Below, in pieces: positions 25,145-34,555 of a DNA stretch of 64,000 bases (position 1 is its first letter; each line of letters begins with the position of its first letter). The stretch is from Solirubrobacterales bacterium (GTDB lineage Bacteria > Actinomycetota > Thermoleophilia > Solirubrobacterales > Solirubrobacteraceae), in contig PLFX01000004.1 in assembly GCA_003138355.1 (NCBI GenBank), positions 1,470-65,469 of the forward strand. Direction: 5' to 3'. Made by a program: the position numbers and the translations under genes. Under the pieces are notes generated by a model, which worked only from the letters and a program-made list of their open reading frames with translations, searched no databases and was not told the origin of the DNA.

Positions 25145-25978
25145 GTGCTTGCCTCGATCCCAAGCCCGTCGTCGAACGGGTTTCACCTCGGGCCGCTCTT
25201 CATCCACGCTTACGGGCTCGCCTACGTTGTCGGCGTCGCCGCCGCGGTCGCGCTGACCCGCATTCGCTGGAAGGCGCGCGGCGGCGACCCGGACCTCGTC
25301 TACGACGTGGCGCTGTGGGCGTTTCCCGCGGGAATCGTTGGTGGGCGCCTCTACTTCATCGCGACCAGCTTCAACCAGATGCCCAAGCATTGGTGGGGGC
25401 CATTCGCCGTCTGGGATGGCGGCATGGGCATCTGGGGTGGCGTCGCGCTCGGTGCGCTCGTCGGCATCTGGCGGCTGAAGCGCCACGGTGCGAACGTCAC
25501 GCAGTTCATGGATGCCGCGGCGCCGGGGATCCTCGTCGCGCAGGGCATCGGGCGCGTCGGCAACTACTTCAACCAGGAGCTCTACGGTGCGCCGAGCTCG
25601 CTCCCGTGGGCGCTCGAGATCTCGCCGGTGCACCGCTACAGCGGCTACCTGCAGTACCCGACCTTCGAGCCGATGTTCCTCTACGAGCTCGTCTGGGACT
25701 TCCTCTTCGCGGCCTTCCTGATGTCGCTTGGGCGCTTGCGCCGCATACGGCCGCCCGCCATCTTCGCCCTATATGTCGCGGGCTACAGCGGCTTTCGCAT
25801 CTTCGAGGAGACGCAGCGCATCGACCCCTCGCACTACCTGTGGGGCATGCGCCTGAACTTCTACGTCGCGTCGGCGCTGTGCTTCATCGGCCTCTGCTGG
25901 TTCGCCCGGGCCCAATTCGGGACGCGCGCGCGCCGGCCCACGGACGCCTCATGCGGCGAGGTCTCGGAACCCGCCTAA
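25145..25978 (+). CDS. lgt: prolipoprotein diacylglyceryl transferase
   Basis: The 277-residue membrane protein transfers diacylglycerol from phosphatidylglycerol to the lipobox Cys of prolipoproteins. Family landmarks are HAYGLAYVVGVAAA, FPAGIVGGRLYFI, WDGGMGIWGGVALG and the signature GRVGNYFNQELYG. The length is typical. GTG 25145 has no ribosome binding site but a TACCCT box eight bases upstream, suggesting leaderless translation. Several lipoproteins in this window (51400, 52707, 63601) would be its substrates. Confidence 0.93.
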   Translation: MLASIPSPSSNGFHLGPLFIHAYGLAYVVGVAAAVALTRIRWKARGGDPDLVYDVALWAFPAGIVGGRLYFIATSFNQMPKHWWGPFAVWDGGMGIWGGVALGALVGIWRLKRHGANVTQFMDAAAPGILVAQGIGRVGNYFNQELYGAPSSLPWALEISPVHRYSGYLQYPTFEPMFLYELVWDFLFAAFLMSLGRLRRIRPPAIFALYVAGYSGFRIFEETQRIDPSHYLWGMRLNFYVASALCFIGLCWFARAQFGTRARRPTDASCGEVSEPA

Positions 25979-26443
25979 CGAAAGGTCCGCGCACTCGGCG
26001 CAAACGGACTCCGGGATCACGCCGGCCCGCATGAGCAGCGCGAACGCCTTGCAGCCGAGGCACAAGGCGAACACCGATTCGAGCGCGGCGGCTAGCACGA
26101 TCATCGCCAGCAGGACGATCGCGACGGTGTTCGCGCCAGCGAAGGTGGCGACTGCGGCGCCCGTCGTGAAGAGCGCCCCGATCCCCTGAGCAAAGCGCTT
26201 CGGTGGCCCGGGCACGTACTTGGGCGGGCCAAGGTGCGGTGCGACCGCCGTGGTCGCGAGGCGCCCGAGCGGGCTCAGCTTCGGGCCGGTGAGCACGCGC
26301 GCGAGGAACCCGTAGGCGAGCACGGCGGCAAACCAGTAGTAGCCGGTCGCGATGGTTGCCACGGCGAGGACGCAGACGCCGCCGGCGACAACGCGTGCGG
26401 CTTTCTCGTTGACCGGATTGGGGAAGCCGAGGATCGCCGGCAT
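25949..26443 (-). CDS. DUF4395 membrane protein
   Basis: The 164 residues start MPAILGFPNPVNEKAARVVA, the DUF4395 opening, and contain about four membrane helices. The segments LSPLGRLATTAVAPHLG and GPPKRFAQGIGALFTT are conserved in the family. A C-x2-C pair (ALCLGCKAF) near the end and a second one (CAEC) may have redox function, since such proteins are often found near thioredoxin-like genes. It converges on lgt with a 30-base overlap. TACGCT lies six bases before the ATG. Confidence 0.85.
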   Translation of the reverse strand: MPAILGFPNPVNEKAARVVAGGVCVLAVATIATGYYWFAAVLAYGFLARVLTGPKLSPLGRLATTAVAPHLGPPKYVPGPPKRFAQGIGALFTTGAAVATFAGANTVAIVLLAMIVLAAALESVFALCLGCKAFALLMRAGVIPESVCAECADLSLGGFRDLAA

Positions 26444-26523
26444 CGGTCAAGCGTAGCGAGCGCGGGCAAAAGGTCACCTAACCGGTGAGCTATCTGGACC
26501 GCGATCTAGGCTGCGCTTCCCCC

Positions 26524-28044
26524 ATGCCTGACCGCACCGTCGTGATCGACCTGGGCTCGAACTCGTTCCGGCTCGTGGTCTATGACTCCGTTCCCGGACG
26601 CTACTGGCACCACAGCGACGAGATCTACGACGGCGTGCGGATCGGCGCCGGCCTGGAGCTGACCGGCGCCCTCACGGCGGAGCGCATGCAGCTCGCGCTT
26701 GAGGTGCTCGAGGTGTACGCGCATTTCTGTTCCGCGAGCGGCATCTCCGCTCGCAACGTGCACGCCGTCGCGACCAGCGCGATCCGTGACGCCTCGAATG
26801 GACGTGAGTTCGTCGCGCAGGTGCGCGAGCAGACGAGCCTCGAGGTGCGGATCCTCAGTCCGGCAGAGGAGGCCCACCATGCCTACCTCGCGGCGGTCAA
26901 CACGACGACGCTGCGCGACGGCGTGGTAGTGGATCTCGGGGGCGGCAGCCTGCAGGTCGTCCACGTCGCCGACCGCCGCGAGCTCGAGCGCGAGTCCTGG
27001 CCGCTTGGGACGGTGAGGACGACCGAGCGCTTCCTCGGACGCGGCTCGTCGCGCAAGCAGCGCGCTGCCCTGCGCGAGCACGTTCTCGCGCAGCTGGGTG
27101 GCGCCGCCTGGCTCGAACAGGTGGGGGGGAGGATCGTCGGCATGGGCGGCACCGTCAGAAACCTCGCGTCCGCAGCGGCAACGGTCGCCGAGCGCGCCGG
27201 CATCGGGGTTCACGGCTTCGTCCTGCAACGCGACGCGCTCGAGGACCTGATCGAGCGGCTTGCGCGGCTGAACGAGGCCGAGCGTGCCCAGCTGCCCGGG
27301 ATCAAACCCGAGCGTGCGGGCATCATCCTGGCCGGTGCGGTGGTGGTTGCTGCCGTGATGGAAGCGGTCGGCGTCGCGGGCCTCGAGGTGACGGAGGCGG
27401 GTCTGCGCGAGGGCGTGTTCTTCTCCACCTACCTCGCGGAGCACGATCCGCCGCTCTTCGCGGAGGTCCGCGAGTCGAGCGTGCTGAACCTTGCCAACCA
27501 GTACCAGCACGATCTCGGGCATGCGAAGCACGTCGCTCGGATCGCGCGTCACGCCTGGCTCTCGCTGGCCGCCGCCGGCGCGACGCCGGAGACGGATCTC
27601 GACGCGCCCGACCTGCTCTGGGCCGCCGCGATGCTGCACGACATCGGCATGGCGATCGACTACGACGACCACCACAAGCACTCGCGTTATCTGGTGCTCG
27701 CCGCTGGGCTGCCCGGATACAGCCAGCGCGAGCAGGCCCTGATCGCGCAGGCAGTGCGCTACCACCGCAAGGGAACACCCGAGCTCGGCGTGCTCGGCGA
27801 CGTTTGCCTGCCCGGTGACGAGCGCCTGCTGAAGGCGCTTGCCGCGGTCCTCGCGCTCGCCGAGCACCTCGACCGAAGCCGCGACGGTGCGATCGACGTC
27901 GCCGCGCTGCGCGCCGACAACGGCAACTTCGCGCTCGAGCTCGAGATCGGCCGGCGTGGCGACGAGACGCTCGCACGCTGGGGGGCCGAACGCCAATCGG
28001 AGGCCTTCCGCCGCGCTTTCGGCCGGTCGCTGACCATCGGCTGA
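26524..28044 (+). CDS. Ppx/GppA family exopolyphosphatase with HD domain
   Basis: ATG 26524 gives 506 residues. The N-terminal actin-fold half shows TVVIDLGSNSFRLVVYDS, ATSAIRDASNG and VVDLGGGSLQVVHV, and the middle has IVGMGGTVRNLA. A C-terminal HD-type helical domain follows (HVARIARHAW near 340, AAMLHDIG near 380, YHRKGTPELG). Such enzymes degrade polyphosphate or pppGpp and are linked to phosphate storage and the stringent response. TAGGCT lies 11 bases before the ATG. An upstream GTG at 26485 is less likely. Confidence 0.9.
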   Translation: MPDRTVVIDLGSNSFRLVVYDSVPGRYWHHSDEIYDGVRIGAGLELTGALTAERMQLALEVLEVYAHFCSASGISARNVHAVATSAIRDASNGREFVAQVREQTSLEVRILSPAEEAHHAYLAAVNTTTLRDGVVVDLGGGSLQVVHVADRRELERESWPLGTVRTTERFLGRGSSRKQRAALREHVLAQLGGAAWLEQVGGRIVGMGGTVRNLASAAATVAERAGIGVHGFVLQRDALEDLIERLARLNEAERAQLPGIKPERAGIILAGAVVVAAVMEAVGVAGLEVTEAGLREGVFFSTYLAEHDPPLFAEVRESSVLNLANQYQHDLGHAKHVARIARHAWLSLAAAGATPETDLDAPDLLWAAAMLHDIGMAIDYDDHHKHSRYLVLAAGLPGYSQREQALIAQAVRYHRKGTPELGVLGDVCLPGDERLLKALAAVLALAEHLDRSRDGAIDVAALRADNGNFALELEIGRRGDETLARWGAERQSEAFRRAFGRSLTIG

Positions 28045-28070
28045 GGAAGCGAGTCCTTTACTGTGAGTGG

Positions 28071-28451
28071 ATGGCCGAGGACGTCTACGAGCTCTTCCAG
28101 CGCGGCAGCGCCCTGTTAGACAACGGCGACTTCGCCGCCGCCGCCGTCTCGCTGCGCAAGGCCCGCGAGCTCGAACCGGACAAGGCCTCGATCCGCGAGG
28201 CGCTGGGCCGCGCGCTGTTCCACAGCCAGCGCTACAACGAAGCGGCCGACGAGTTCGACGCGCTCGCGCGCGCCGCGCCGACGAACGACTACGCGCACTT
28301 CTGCCTCGGCCGCTCCCTGCAACAGCTCGGCCGCCACAGCGAAGCCTGCCGCCCGCTCGCGATCGCCGCCTGCCTGCGCCCCGAGCGCGCCGAGTATCGC
28401 GCCTACCGCGATCGCGCCAGAGCCGCGGCGACGGCCTCGCGGGCGCGCTGA
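28071..28451 (+). CDS. small tetratricopeptide-repeat protein
   Basis: The 126 residues form three TPR-like helix pairs: YELFQRGSALLDNGDFAAAA, LEPDKASIREALGRALFHSQ with YNEAADEFDALARA, and DYAHFCLGRSLQQLGR. There is no enzymatic domain. It is a protein-interaction scaffold of unknown partner. It follows ppx by 26 bases and precedes the large ATPase gene by 66, so it may belong to either. Confidence 0.8.
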   Translation: MAEDVYELFQRGSALLDNGDFAAAAVSLRKARELEPDKASIREALGRALFHSQRYNEAADEFDALARAAPTNDYAHFCLGRSLQQLGRHSEACRPLAIAACLRPERAEYRAYRDRARAAATASRAR

Positions 28452-28517
28452 GCACGCAGAAAGCCGCGACGACGCGGCAGCCGTCCTCGATCGCGCTCGA
28501 GGTCGGATCAGGGCCTG

Positions 28518-31500
28518 ATGGTGGCGCTGCTCTACGGCCTTGGCGCGCTTGCGCTGGGCTTGGCGTTGGCGCGCATGCGGGCCGCGCGGCGACCACCGGT
28601 GCGCTTCCTCGTCGAGCCCTACCGCAACGATCGTGCGAGCCCGGAGACGCTACGCGCCACATGGACCGCACTACACGCGCTGCTCGCCGGCTCAGCTCGT
28701 CTTGACCTCCGCGGCGTGCATGGCGTGCTCGCGCTCGAAGTGCACCTCGACCGTCGCGGTGGCGGCGTGCCGATCGCCTGGTTCGCGGTCAGTGCTCCCG
28801 CCGGTGCGGCGCGTCACGTCGAGGCTGCCCTGCGTGCGAGCTACCCGAACCTGCGCCTGCGCGCGCTCGAACGCGAGCTCGATGCGCCTGCCGTGCTCGT
28901 GGCGCTGCACCGGCGCACCCCGCTCGGAGGCACGCCGAGCCACCCTGTCACGCTCTCGACTTCTCAGCTCGCCCGCGGCGACGCGCTGCTGCGCGCGATG
29001 GCGGCCGCCGGGCCGCCGGCGACGGTCCAGGTAGTGCTGCGACCCGCGGGGGTGCTCGTCGAGCAGCTGCTCGGCCGCCCAAGCCGCGACGAGCCCGAGC
29101 GCCGGCGCGAGCCTGCGCCCGCGCTCTTCTGGGCGCAACCGCGTGTACTCGCCGCCGACCGCCGAAGCGCACGCGCGATCGCAAGTGCGCTCTGCGCAGC
29201 CGCCGACGCTCCTCGCCTCGTGGCGGGCCGCACCCGCCACGTTGACGAGCTCACGGCGCGGCGCGTGCCGCGGATCCCGCGGCTGCTGTACCGGATCGAG
29301 GAGCTCAGCGAGCTCTGGCAGCTGCCGTCTCCAGACTTCGCGGCGCTGCCGTGCCTGCGCCGGGCGCTCCCGCTTGCACCGGCGCCGCCCGCGATCACCC
29401 GGTCGCGCGGCGGGCGCGGCGTGCTGCGCGACGAGCACGGCGGGGTCACGATCGCCGTCGAGATGCGCCGCCAGCACACGGCGGTCGTCGGCACGGTTGA
29501 GCAGGGGAAGACGTCCTTTCTGGTTGCGAGTGCACGGGAGGACCTCGCCCGCGAGCGCTGCGCGGTGATCGTGCTCGATCCGAAGGGCGACGCCGCCGAC
29601 GCGATCCTCAGCGCCGTCCCGGAGGACCGCACGTGCACCTTTCTCGACATGGCCGCACCGGCTGTCGGCTTCAACCCGCTCGCGGTCGCCGCCTCGCCGG
29701 ACGCGATCGCAGACCAGGTCGTCGGCGCACTGCGCGCGCTGTTCAGCGAGGGCGAGGTGCGCGGCAGCTCCGATCGCTACCTGCGCAACGCGATCATCGC
29801 GGCCCTCGCCTGCAACGCCGCCGCGACGCTCTGGGACGTTGCGCGCCTGCTCGAGGTCGGACCCGCGGGTCATGCGTCCCGCAGCCGAGCGGCTGAGCGG
29901 CTCCTGGAGCTACCCGATTACGCCGAGGTCGCAACGTTCCTCGCCGAGGAGCTCCCGGCACAGCTCGCCGACGCTCGCTCGACCACGACGGCGAAGCTCG
30001 ACGCCCCGGCGAACAAGCTCGCGCGCATCCTCAACTCGCCAGCCGTCAAGCGCGTGTTGCGCTACGACTCGTTGCGGATCGACTTCGACGAGCTGATCGA
30101 AAGCGCGGGCGTGCTCGTGGTGCGCGGCGCGCTTGGCGAGCTCGGTGCCGGCAACGTCGCCGTGCTGATGCAGCTGCTTCTCGGCATGCTCGACGCGGCG
30201 TTGGCGCGCGTCCAGGACAGGCGTCGCCCCCAGGAACGTCGTGCGGTCGCGCTCAAGGTCGACGAGGCCCCGCTCGTCATCAACGAGACCTTCGCGCAGA
30301 CGCTCGCCCTCAAGCGCTCGGCCGGGCTCGAGACCGTTGCCTGCTGGCAGACGGACGCGCAATGGCCGCTCGAGCTGCGCGAACAGCTCGATGCCCTCTT
30401 CGCGCACCGCGTGTTGTTCGCGACCGCCTCGAGCGCCGACGCTCGCGCCGCCGCCGGGCTGCTGCTCTCCGAGTACTCGGACCAGTTGCGCGGCGCCAAC
30501 GACGAGACGATGCGCCTGGCTACCCCCGATGTTCGACTGCACCTTCCGCGCTACACGGCGATCGCGAGCTGGACGACTGCGCGCGGGCGCGAGCGGCCGT
30601 TTCTCGCCACGACGCTCCCCGTGACGATCGATCGCGAACGCATCGCCCACCATGCGGACCGCCAGGCGCGGCGGAGCGCCAAAGCCGCGTCGCGTCTGCA
30701 GTCGCCCCAGCCAACCGCGCAGCCGCCCCGAGCAATCCCGCAGTCGCCCGAACCGAGCCCGGCGAGCTACCTCGAGCTCCGCGCGCTCGACGAGGCAACG
30801 AGCGTGCGTTGGCTGCAACCGCCGCCGCATCGGGGGGCGATCCGCCTCGATGCGCTCGATCGCGCCCTGCTCGAATGGCTCGCGGCGGCGCGCTGCGCGC
30901 TCACGACACAGATCCACCGCCGATTCCGCCCCGGCCAGGTGCTCACGGGCACCCAGCGCCAGCTCAAGCGCCTCGCCGACGCCGGGCTCATCGCGCGCTT
31001 TCAGCTACATCGCCCGGATGGCGGCGGCGTCCCCCAGTGCGCCACGGTGACGGCGCACGCGCTCGCCCTGCTCGCCACTCCCGCCCGCAAAGCGCCGGCG
31101 CTCGACGATGCCTCGCTTCCCGCGCTCAAGACGGACGTCCACACGACCGCGTACCTCCTCGCCCTCGAGCAGGTCGCCGGTGGCGCGATCCGCGAGATCC
31201 TCGGCCCCGGTCGCGCCGCGATCAGCCCGCCGAGCTCACCGCTCGAGTTCGGCCCCGGCGTCCATCCCCGCGGCTTCGCGACTCCGAGCGCGCTGCGTCC
31301 AGCCGCCGCCGTCGAGCTCACAACCGGCGATCTGCTGATCACGTTCGACGCCGGCGGCGACCTCAGCTGGCTGTGCGCCTACGACGCCTTCGTGAGCGGC
31401 TGGTCGCAGGCCATGCCGCGCTACAAGCGCCAGGGCAGCCGGCCCCGCGTGGCGGTCGTCTGCGCCAGCTGCGAACGCGCCCTGGCCGCGGCAACCGACG

Positions 31501-31703
31501 CCCCGGGTGTCCTCACGGCGACCCTCGCTCGTATCGGCGAGGACCCCGCCATGTGGGAGCGCCCGGGACACACCCAGATCGTCTTTGTGGCCGAGTCCGA
31601 CCTGCACGCCGGCGACCCGCGAGCCTGGAGCGTAGGGGGCAGCCTGACAGCGCTGCTGAGCGCGCAGCCGCCAAGCGCGACGGCGCAGCCGCCCTGGCAC
31701 TGA
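28518..31703 (+). CDS. large TraG/VirD4-like ATPase fused to a replication-relaxation-like region
   Basis: The 1061-residue protein starts with one membrane helix (residues 2-20), followed by a domain of about 250 residues I do not recognise. The P-loop GTVEQGKTS lies near 323-331 and VIVLDPKGDAADAIL about 30 residues later. Walker B (VALKVDEAPLV) lies near 577-586 and WQTDAQWP after it. This is the layout of type IV coupling-protein/HerA-like DNA pumps. From about residue 780 a winged-helix segment (LLEWLAAARCALTTQIHRRF, then TQRQLKRLADAGLIARF) resembles the replication-relaxation (RepRel) family. The Walker A is atypical (E-Q before GKT). It probably moves or remodels DNA at the membrane. 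The fusion and function are inferred. Confidence 0.7.
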   Translation: MVALLYGLGALALGLALARMRAARRPPVRFLVEPYRNDRASPETLRATWTALHALLAGSARLDLRGVHGVLALEVHLDRRGGGVPIAWFAVSAPAGAARHVEAALRASYPNLRLRALERELDAPAVLVALHRRTPLGGTPSHPVTLSTSQLARGDALLRAMAAAGPPATVQVVLRPAGVLVEQLLGRPSRDEPERRREPAPALFWAQPRVLAADRRSARAIASALCAAADAPRLVAGRTRHVDELTARRVPRIPRLLYRIEELSELWQLPSPDFAALPCLRRALPLAPAPPAITRSRGGRGVLRDEHGGVTIAVEMRRQHTAVVGTVEQGKTSFLVASAREDLARERCAVIVLDPKGDAADAILSAVPEDRTCTFLDMAAPAVGFNPLAVAASPDAIADQVVGALRALFSEGEVRGSSDRYLRNAIIAALACNAAATLWDVARLLEVGPAGHASRSRAAERLLELPDYAEVATFLAEELPAQLADARSTTTAKLDAPANKLARILNSPAVKRVLRYDSLRIDFDELIESAGVLVVRGALGELGAGNVAVLMQLLLGMLDAALARVQDRRRPQERRAVALKVDEAPLVINETFAQTLALKRSAGLETVACWQTDAQWPLELREQLDALFAHRVLFATASSADARAAAGLLLSEYSDQLRGANDETMRLATPDVRLHLPRYTAIASWTTARGRERPFLATTLPVTIDRERIAHHADRQARRSAKAASRLQSPQPTAQPPRAIPQSPEPSPASYLELRALDEATSVRWLQPPPHRGAIRLDALDRALLEWLAAARCALTTQIHRRFRPGQVLTGTQRQLKRLADAGLIARFQLHRPDGGGVPQCATVTAHALALLATPARKAPALDDASLPALKTDVHTTAYLLALEQVAGGAIREILGPGRAAISPPSSPLEFGPGVHPRGFATPSALRPAAAVELTTGDLLITFDAGGDLSWLCAYDAFVSGWSQAMPRYKRQGSRPRVAVVCASCERALAAATDAPGVLTATLARIGEDPAMWERPGHTQIVFVAESDLHAGDPRAWSVGGSLTALLSAQPPSATAQPPWH

Positions 31704-31870
31704 GCGCAACTGCAACCCCGCCAGTCGCTAGCCTCGCGGCCCTCCTAACCCTCCCTCGCTCCCCGGCACGCTCCCGCGCCAACCTCCCTCCAGCTCGTGT
31801 AGCCAATCGCTGTCCCTCCAACTTCGCTGCCGTCGGTTCAAGCCGACAACGACCCGCGTGGAGGAGGCAG

Positions 31871-32686
31871 ATGACAGTCAACAGGCTTGGCAGCTACCGC
31901 TCAGCCACCGGTGAGGGGCGCCAGATCGTGCTGATCGACGCCGCCGAGGGTTCGCGGCTTGTCCTCGACCGGCTTCCCGGCGGCGAAGACGCGCGCCTCC
32001 TCGCCCATCTCGCTGCAGATGAGCCCGACGCAAATGGACGACTGGTCTGCGCGGACTATCTCGCGAACGGCGATCGCGCATGCCGCACGCTGCGTACGCG
32101 CGACCTGCAGCTTCCGGGTGAGGGAATGGTCGGGCTCGCAGGACGCCAGCAACCGCCGCCTGCCTCGCCGGTGCTCGTCGACTCGACCGGCGCTCGTTAT
32201 CGCCTTGCCGCGACGCAGTCGCCGCGCGAAATGCGCTGGCAACGCGAGCAGGAAGGGCAGCTCCGCGTCGTCAGCGCGCGCGAGGTCGTCGCTGCGCTGC
32301 AGGACTACGAGCCCGTCTGCACGTTGACGCGCGCCGCCATTCGTGCCTGGCGCTCGGACCGGCGGATCTCGGTTGCGACGCTCGGACTCGAGCTGCGCCG
32401 CATCGAAACGAGTCCGATCGTGCTCAACCGACGGCTGCGCGAGGCCGTCGTGCGCGCGGTGCGTGAACGCGGTGTGAGCCTCAGCGCGATCGCGATCGCC
32501 TGCGGGCGCGAAAAGCACGACCCGCGAGGCAACGGATCGGGTGAGACGAGCTGGCTGCTGCGGCGCGTCGGTCTCGCCCCCGATCGCGCGCGCGGAGTCT
32601 GCAACCCGTGGGTTCACAGTGACACGCTGGCGCTGATCGCGCGCGAAGGGCTCGGGATCGCGCCACGCGAGGTCGAGCTCGGCTGA
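31871..32686 (+). CDS. unknown protein of the ATPase cluster
   Basis: ATG 31871 follows a strong GGAGGAGG by a few bases and gives 271 residues. I recognise no family. The N-terminal third is beta-rich (YRSATGEGRQIVLIDAAEGS, LVLDRLPGGEDARL). A basic C-terminal half (VCTLTRAAIRAWRSDRRI, then LREAVVRAVRERGVSLSAIA) reads like helical DNA-binding segments with an HTH-like AIAIACGREKHD. There is no signal peptide or membrane helix. It sits between two ATPase genes and just before a regulator, so a DNA-binding accessory of the module is likely. Confidence 0.55.
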   Translation: MTVNRLGSYRSATGEGRQIVLIDAAEGSRLVLDRLPGGEDARLLAHLAADEPDANGRLVCADYLANGDRACRTLRTRDLQLPGEGMVGLAGRQQPPPASPVLVDSTGARYRLAATQSPREMRWQREQEGQLRVVSAREVVAALQDYEPVCTLTRAAIRAWRSDRRISVATLGLELRRIETSPIVLNRRLREAVVRAVRERGVSLSAIAIACGREKHDPRGNGSGETSWLLRRVGLAPDRARGVCNPWVHSDTLALIAREGLGIAPREVELG

Positions 32687-32733
32687 GGCTGCTCGTCGTC
32701 GGCAGCCGCGAGCTCGAATGTGCCCTCGCGCCG

Positions 32734-33183
32734 GTGGGGATGAGCCGTACGCAGCCCGAGCCGGCGATCGTTGTCTGTGACGACCCGCGGCTGATCCGCG
32801 AGCTTGCACTGCGACACGCACTCGTGCTCGCGGTGCTCGGCCCTGGCGATGACGTCGTGCGCGCGCTCGACGACGGTGCTGCCAGCGTCGTTAGCGCCGG
32901 CGCTCAGGCGGAGCTGATCGCCCGGGCGCGAGCGCTCTTGCGCCGCGCGCCGGCCCCGCGCTTGAGCCGGGGGGAGCGGCTGCTGCTGGCGTGCCTAGCG
33001 TCGGAGCCGGGGCGCGTCTTCACCAAGGAGGAGCTTCGTCGCGCGGTCTGGGGCGAGCACCCGCCGCCCCGCGCAGGTCGCGCGCTCGAAACGCAGGTCA
33101 CGCGCCTGCGCCGCGCTCTGGGGCCGGACGGTCCGGCGCTCGTGACGGTTTGGGGCGTCGGCTACCGGCTCGACAGACCCTGA
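32734..33183 (+). CDS. winged-helix (OmpR/PhoB-type) DNA-binding protein with degenerate receiver-like N-terminus
   Basis: The C-terminal ~80 residues are a trans_reg_C winged helix (RLLLACLASEPGRVFTKEEL, AVWG, ALETQVTRLRRALG, VTVWGVGYRL). The N-terminal part is short and receiver-like (PAIVVCDDPRLIRELA), without an obvious phosphorylatable Asp. GTG 32734 is the first canonical start. However, the frame is open back to a CTG at 32683 overlapping the previous stop (CTGA), which would add LRLLVVGSRELECALAPV, a natural first strand of a receiver fold. The real start may therefore be non-canonical. It probably regulates this cluster. Confidence 0.75.
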   Translation: MGMSRTQPEPAIVVCDDPRLIRELALRHALVLAVLGPGDDVVRALDDGAASVVSAGAQAELIARARALLRRAPAPRLSRGERLLLACLASEPGRVFTKEELRRAVWGEHPPPRAGRALETQVTRLRRALGPDGPALVTVWGVGYRLDRP

Positions 33184-33256
33184 ACCTGGGCGCCCGCGGC
33201 GCGAAGCGCCCGCCTGCGACCCCTACCAACACCACAAACAACCGAAGGAGGTTCAC

Positions 33257-34540
33257 ATGTTGGAGAACTGGAGCGTGCTCCTGGGCGCGCTCGCTTGCTG
33301 CGCGTGCGCTTGGCTGCGGCCGCGACGCGTGAATGCACGCGGAACGCTCACGATCGGCACCGGTGGCGACCGCCGGCCCGTGCGGCTGCCCTCGGGCGCG
33401 AACAGCGGCAGCCACACGCTGATCGTCGGCGCAACGGGCTCAGGGAAGACGGTCACCGAGGCGTTGATGCTCGACCAGGCGATCGCGCGCGGGCACGCCG
33501 CGGTCGTCGTCGACCCGAAGGGCGACCGGCTGCTGCGCGAGACGGCGCGGCGCGCGGCGATCGCGGCCGGGCGGCGCTTCATCGAGTGGACGCCGGACGG
33601 CCCCGCGATCTACAACCCGTACGGGCACGGGAGCCCAAGCGAGATCGCCGACAAGGCGCTCGCCGCGGAACGCTGGAGCGAGCCGCACTACCAGCGCCAG
33701 GCGCAGCGCTACCTCGCAACCGTCGCACGCGCGCTCGCGGCGCAGGGCGCGGTTGCGTCGCCACGGCGCCTGCTCGAGCTGATGGACGTGCGCGAGCTCG
33801 AGCTCGTCGCGCGCGGGCTCGCGGACGAGCGGCTTGCGCGCGAGATCTATGCCTATCTCGACTCGCTCGACCCGCGCACTCGCGCCGGCCTCGGCGGCGT
33901 ACGCGACCGCGTTGCGATCCTCGTCGAGTCAGAACTCGGGCATTGGCTCGAACCGCGCGCGGGCGCCCTGGAGCTCGACCTGCTCGCCGCAGTCCGCGAT
34001 CGGGCGGTCGTCTACTTCCGCCTGGATGCGGACCGGCTGCCCCTGCTCGGGCAGATGCTCGCGGCGGCGATCGTGCAGGACCTGCTGACGGTCGCCGCGG
34101 CCTGCCAGGGCGAGCCGGTGCCGAGCATCGTCGCGATCGACGAGTTCTCGGCGATCGGCGCGGGCGCTGTCGCGCGTCTGTTCGGACGCGCGCGCGCCGC
34201 GGGGATGAGCCTGGTGCTCGTCACGCAGGAGCTAGCGGACCTGCGTGCTGTCGACGCGGAGCTCCTCGAGCAGGTGATCGGCAACGTCGAGGCGGTCATC
34301 GCGCACCGCCAGAACGTGCCGGCGTCGGCCGAGCTCGTCGCGCAGATCGCAGGAACGCGACTCGTCTGGAATCGGACGGAGCAGCTCGAGCGCTCGGTGC
34401 CGACGGGACGCGCGACTCGCACCCGCGGGCGCGAGTACGTCATCCACCCCGATGCGATCAAGGCGCTGCCGGTGGGCTGCGCGGCGGTCGCGATCACCGG
34501 GTCGGGGCGGTGCGCCCTCGCGCGCATCGACCACCCATGA
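33257..34540 (+). CDS. TraG/VirD4-like type IV coupling ATPase
   Basis: ATG 33257, behind AAGGAGG, gives 427 residues. There is one N-terminal hydrophobic stretch (residues 5-19), Walker A LIVGATGSGKTVTEA near 58, AVVVDPKGDRLLRE, Walker B PSIVAIDEFSAIG near 290 and SLVLVTQELADL, the sensor segment typical of coupling proteins. TraG/VirD4 ATPases pump DNA or nucleoprotein through membranes. No relaxase or T4SS channel gene is adjacent. It is smaller than classical VirD4 and does not look derived from a recent duplication of the 28518 gene. Confidence 0.85.
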   Translation: MLENWSVLLGALACCACAWLRPRRVNARGTLTIGTGGDRRPVRLPSGANSGSHTLIVGATGSGKTVTEALMLDQAIARGHAAVVVDPKGDRLLRETARRAAIAAGRRFIEWTPDGPAIYNPYGHGSPSEIADKALAAERWSEPHYQRQAQRYLATVARALAAQGAVASPRRLLELMDVRELELVARGLADERLAREIYAYLDSLDPRTRAGLGGVRDRVAILVESELGHWLEPRAGALELDLLAAVRDRAVVYFRLDADRLPLLGQMLAAAIVQDLLTVAAACQGEPVPSIVAIDEFSAIGAGAVARLFGRARAAGMSLVLVTQELADLRAVDAELLEQVIGNVEAVIAHRQNVPASAELVAQIAGTRLVWNRTEQLERSVPTGRATRTRGREYVIHPDAIKALPVGCAAVAITGSGRCALARIDHP

Positions 34541-34555
34541 GAAAGGAGCAGCGAC

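Noticed and set aside
26506-28671. Long minus-strand open frame (721 codons) opposite the Ppx and TPR genes
   Set aside because: It is the antisense shadow of well-recognised genes. In high-GC DNA the complementary frame rarely meets stops, and its translation shows no family features.
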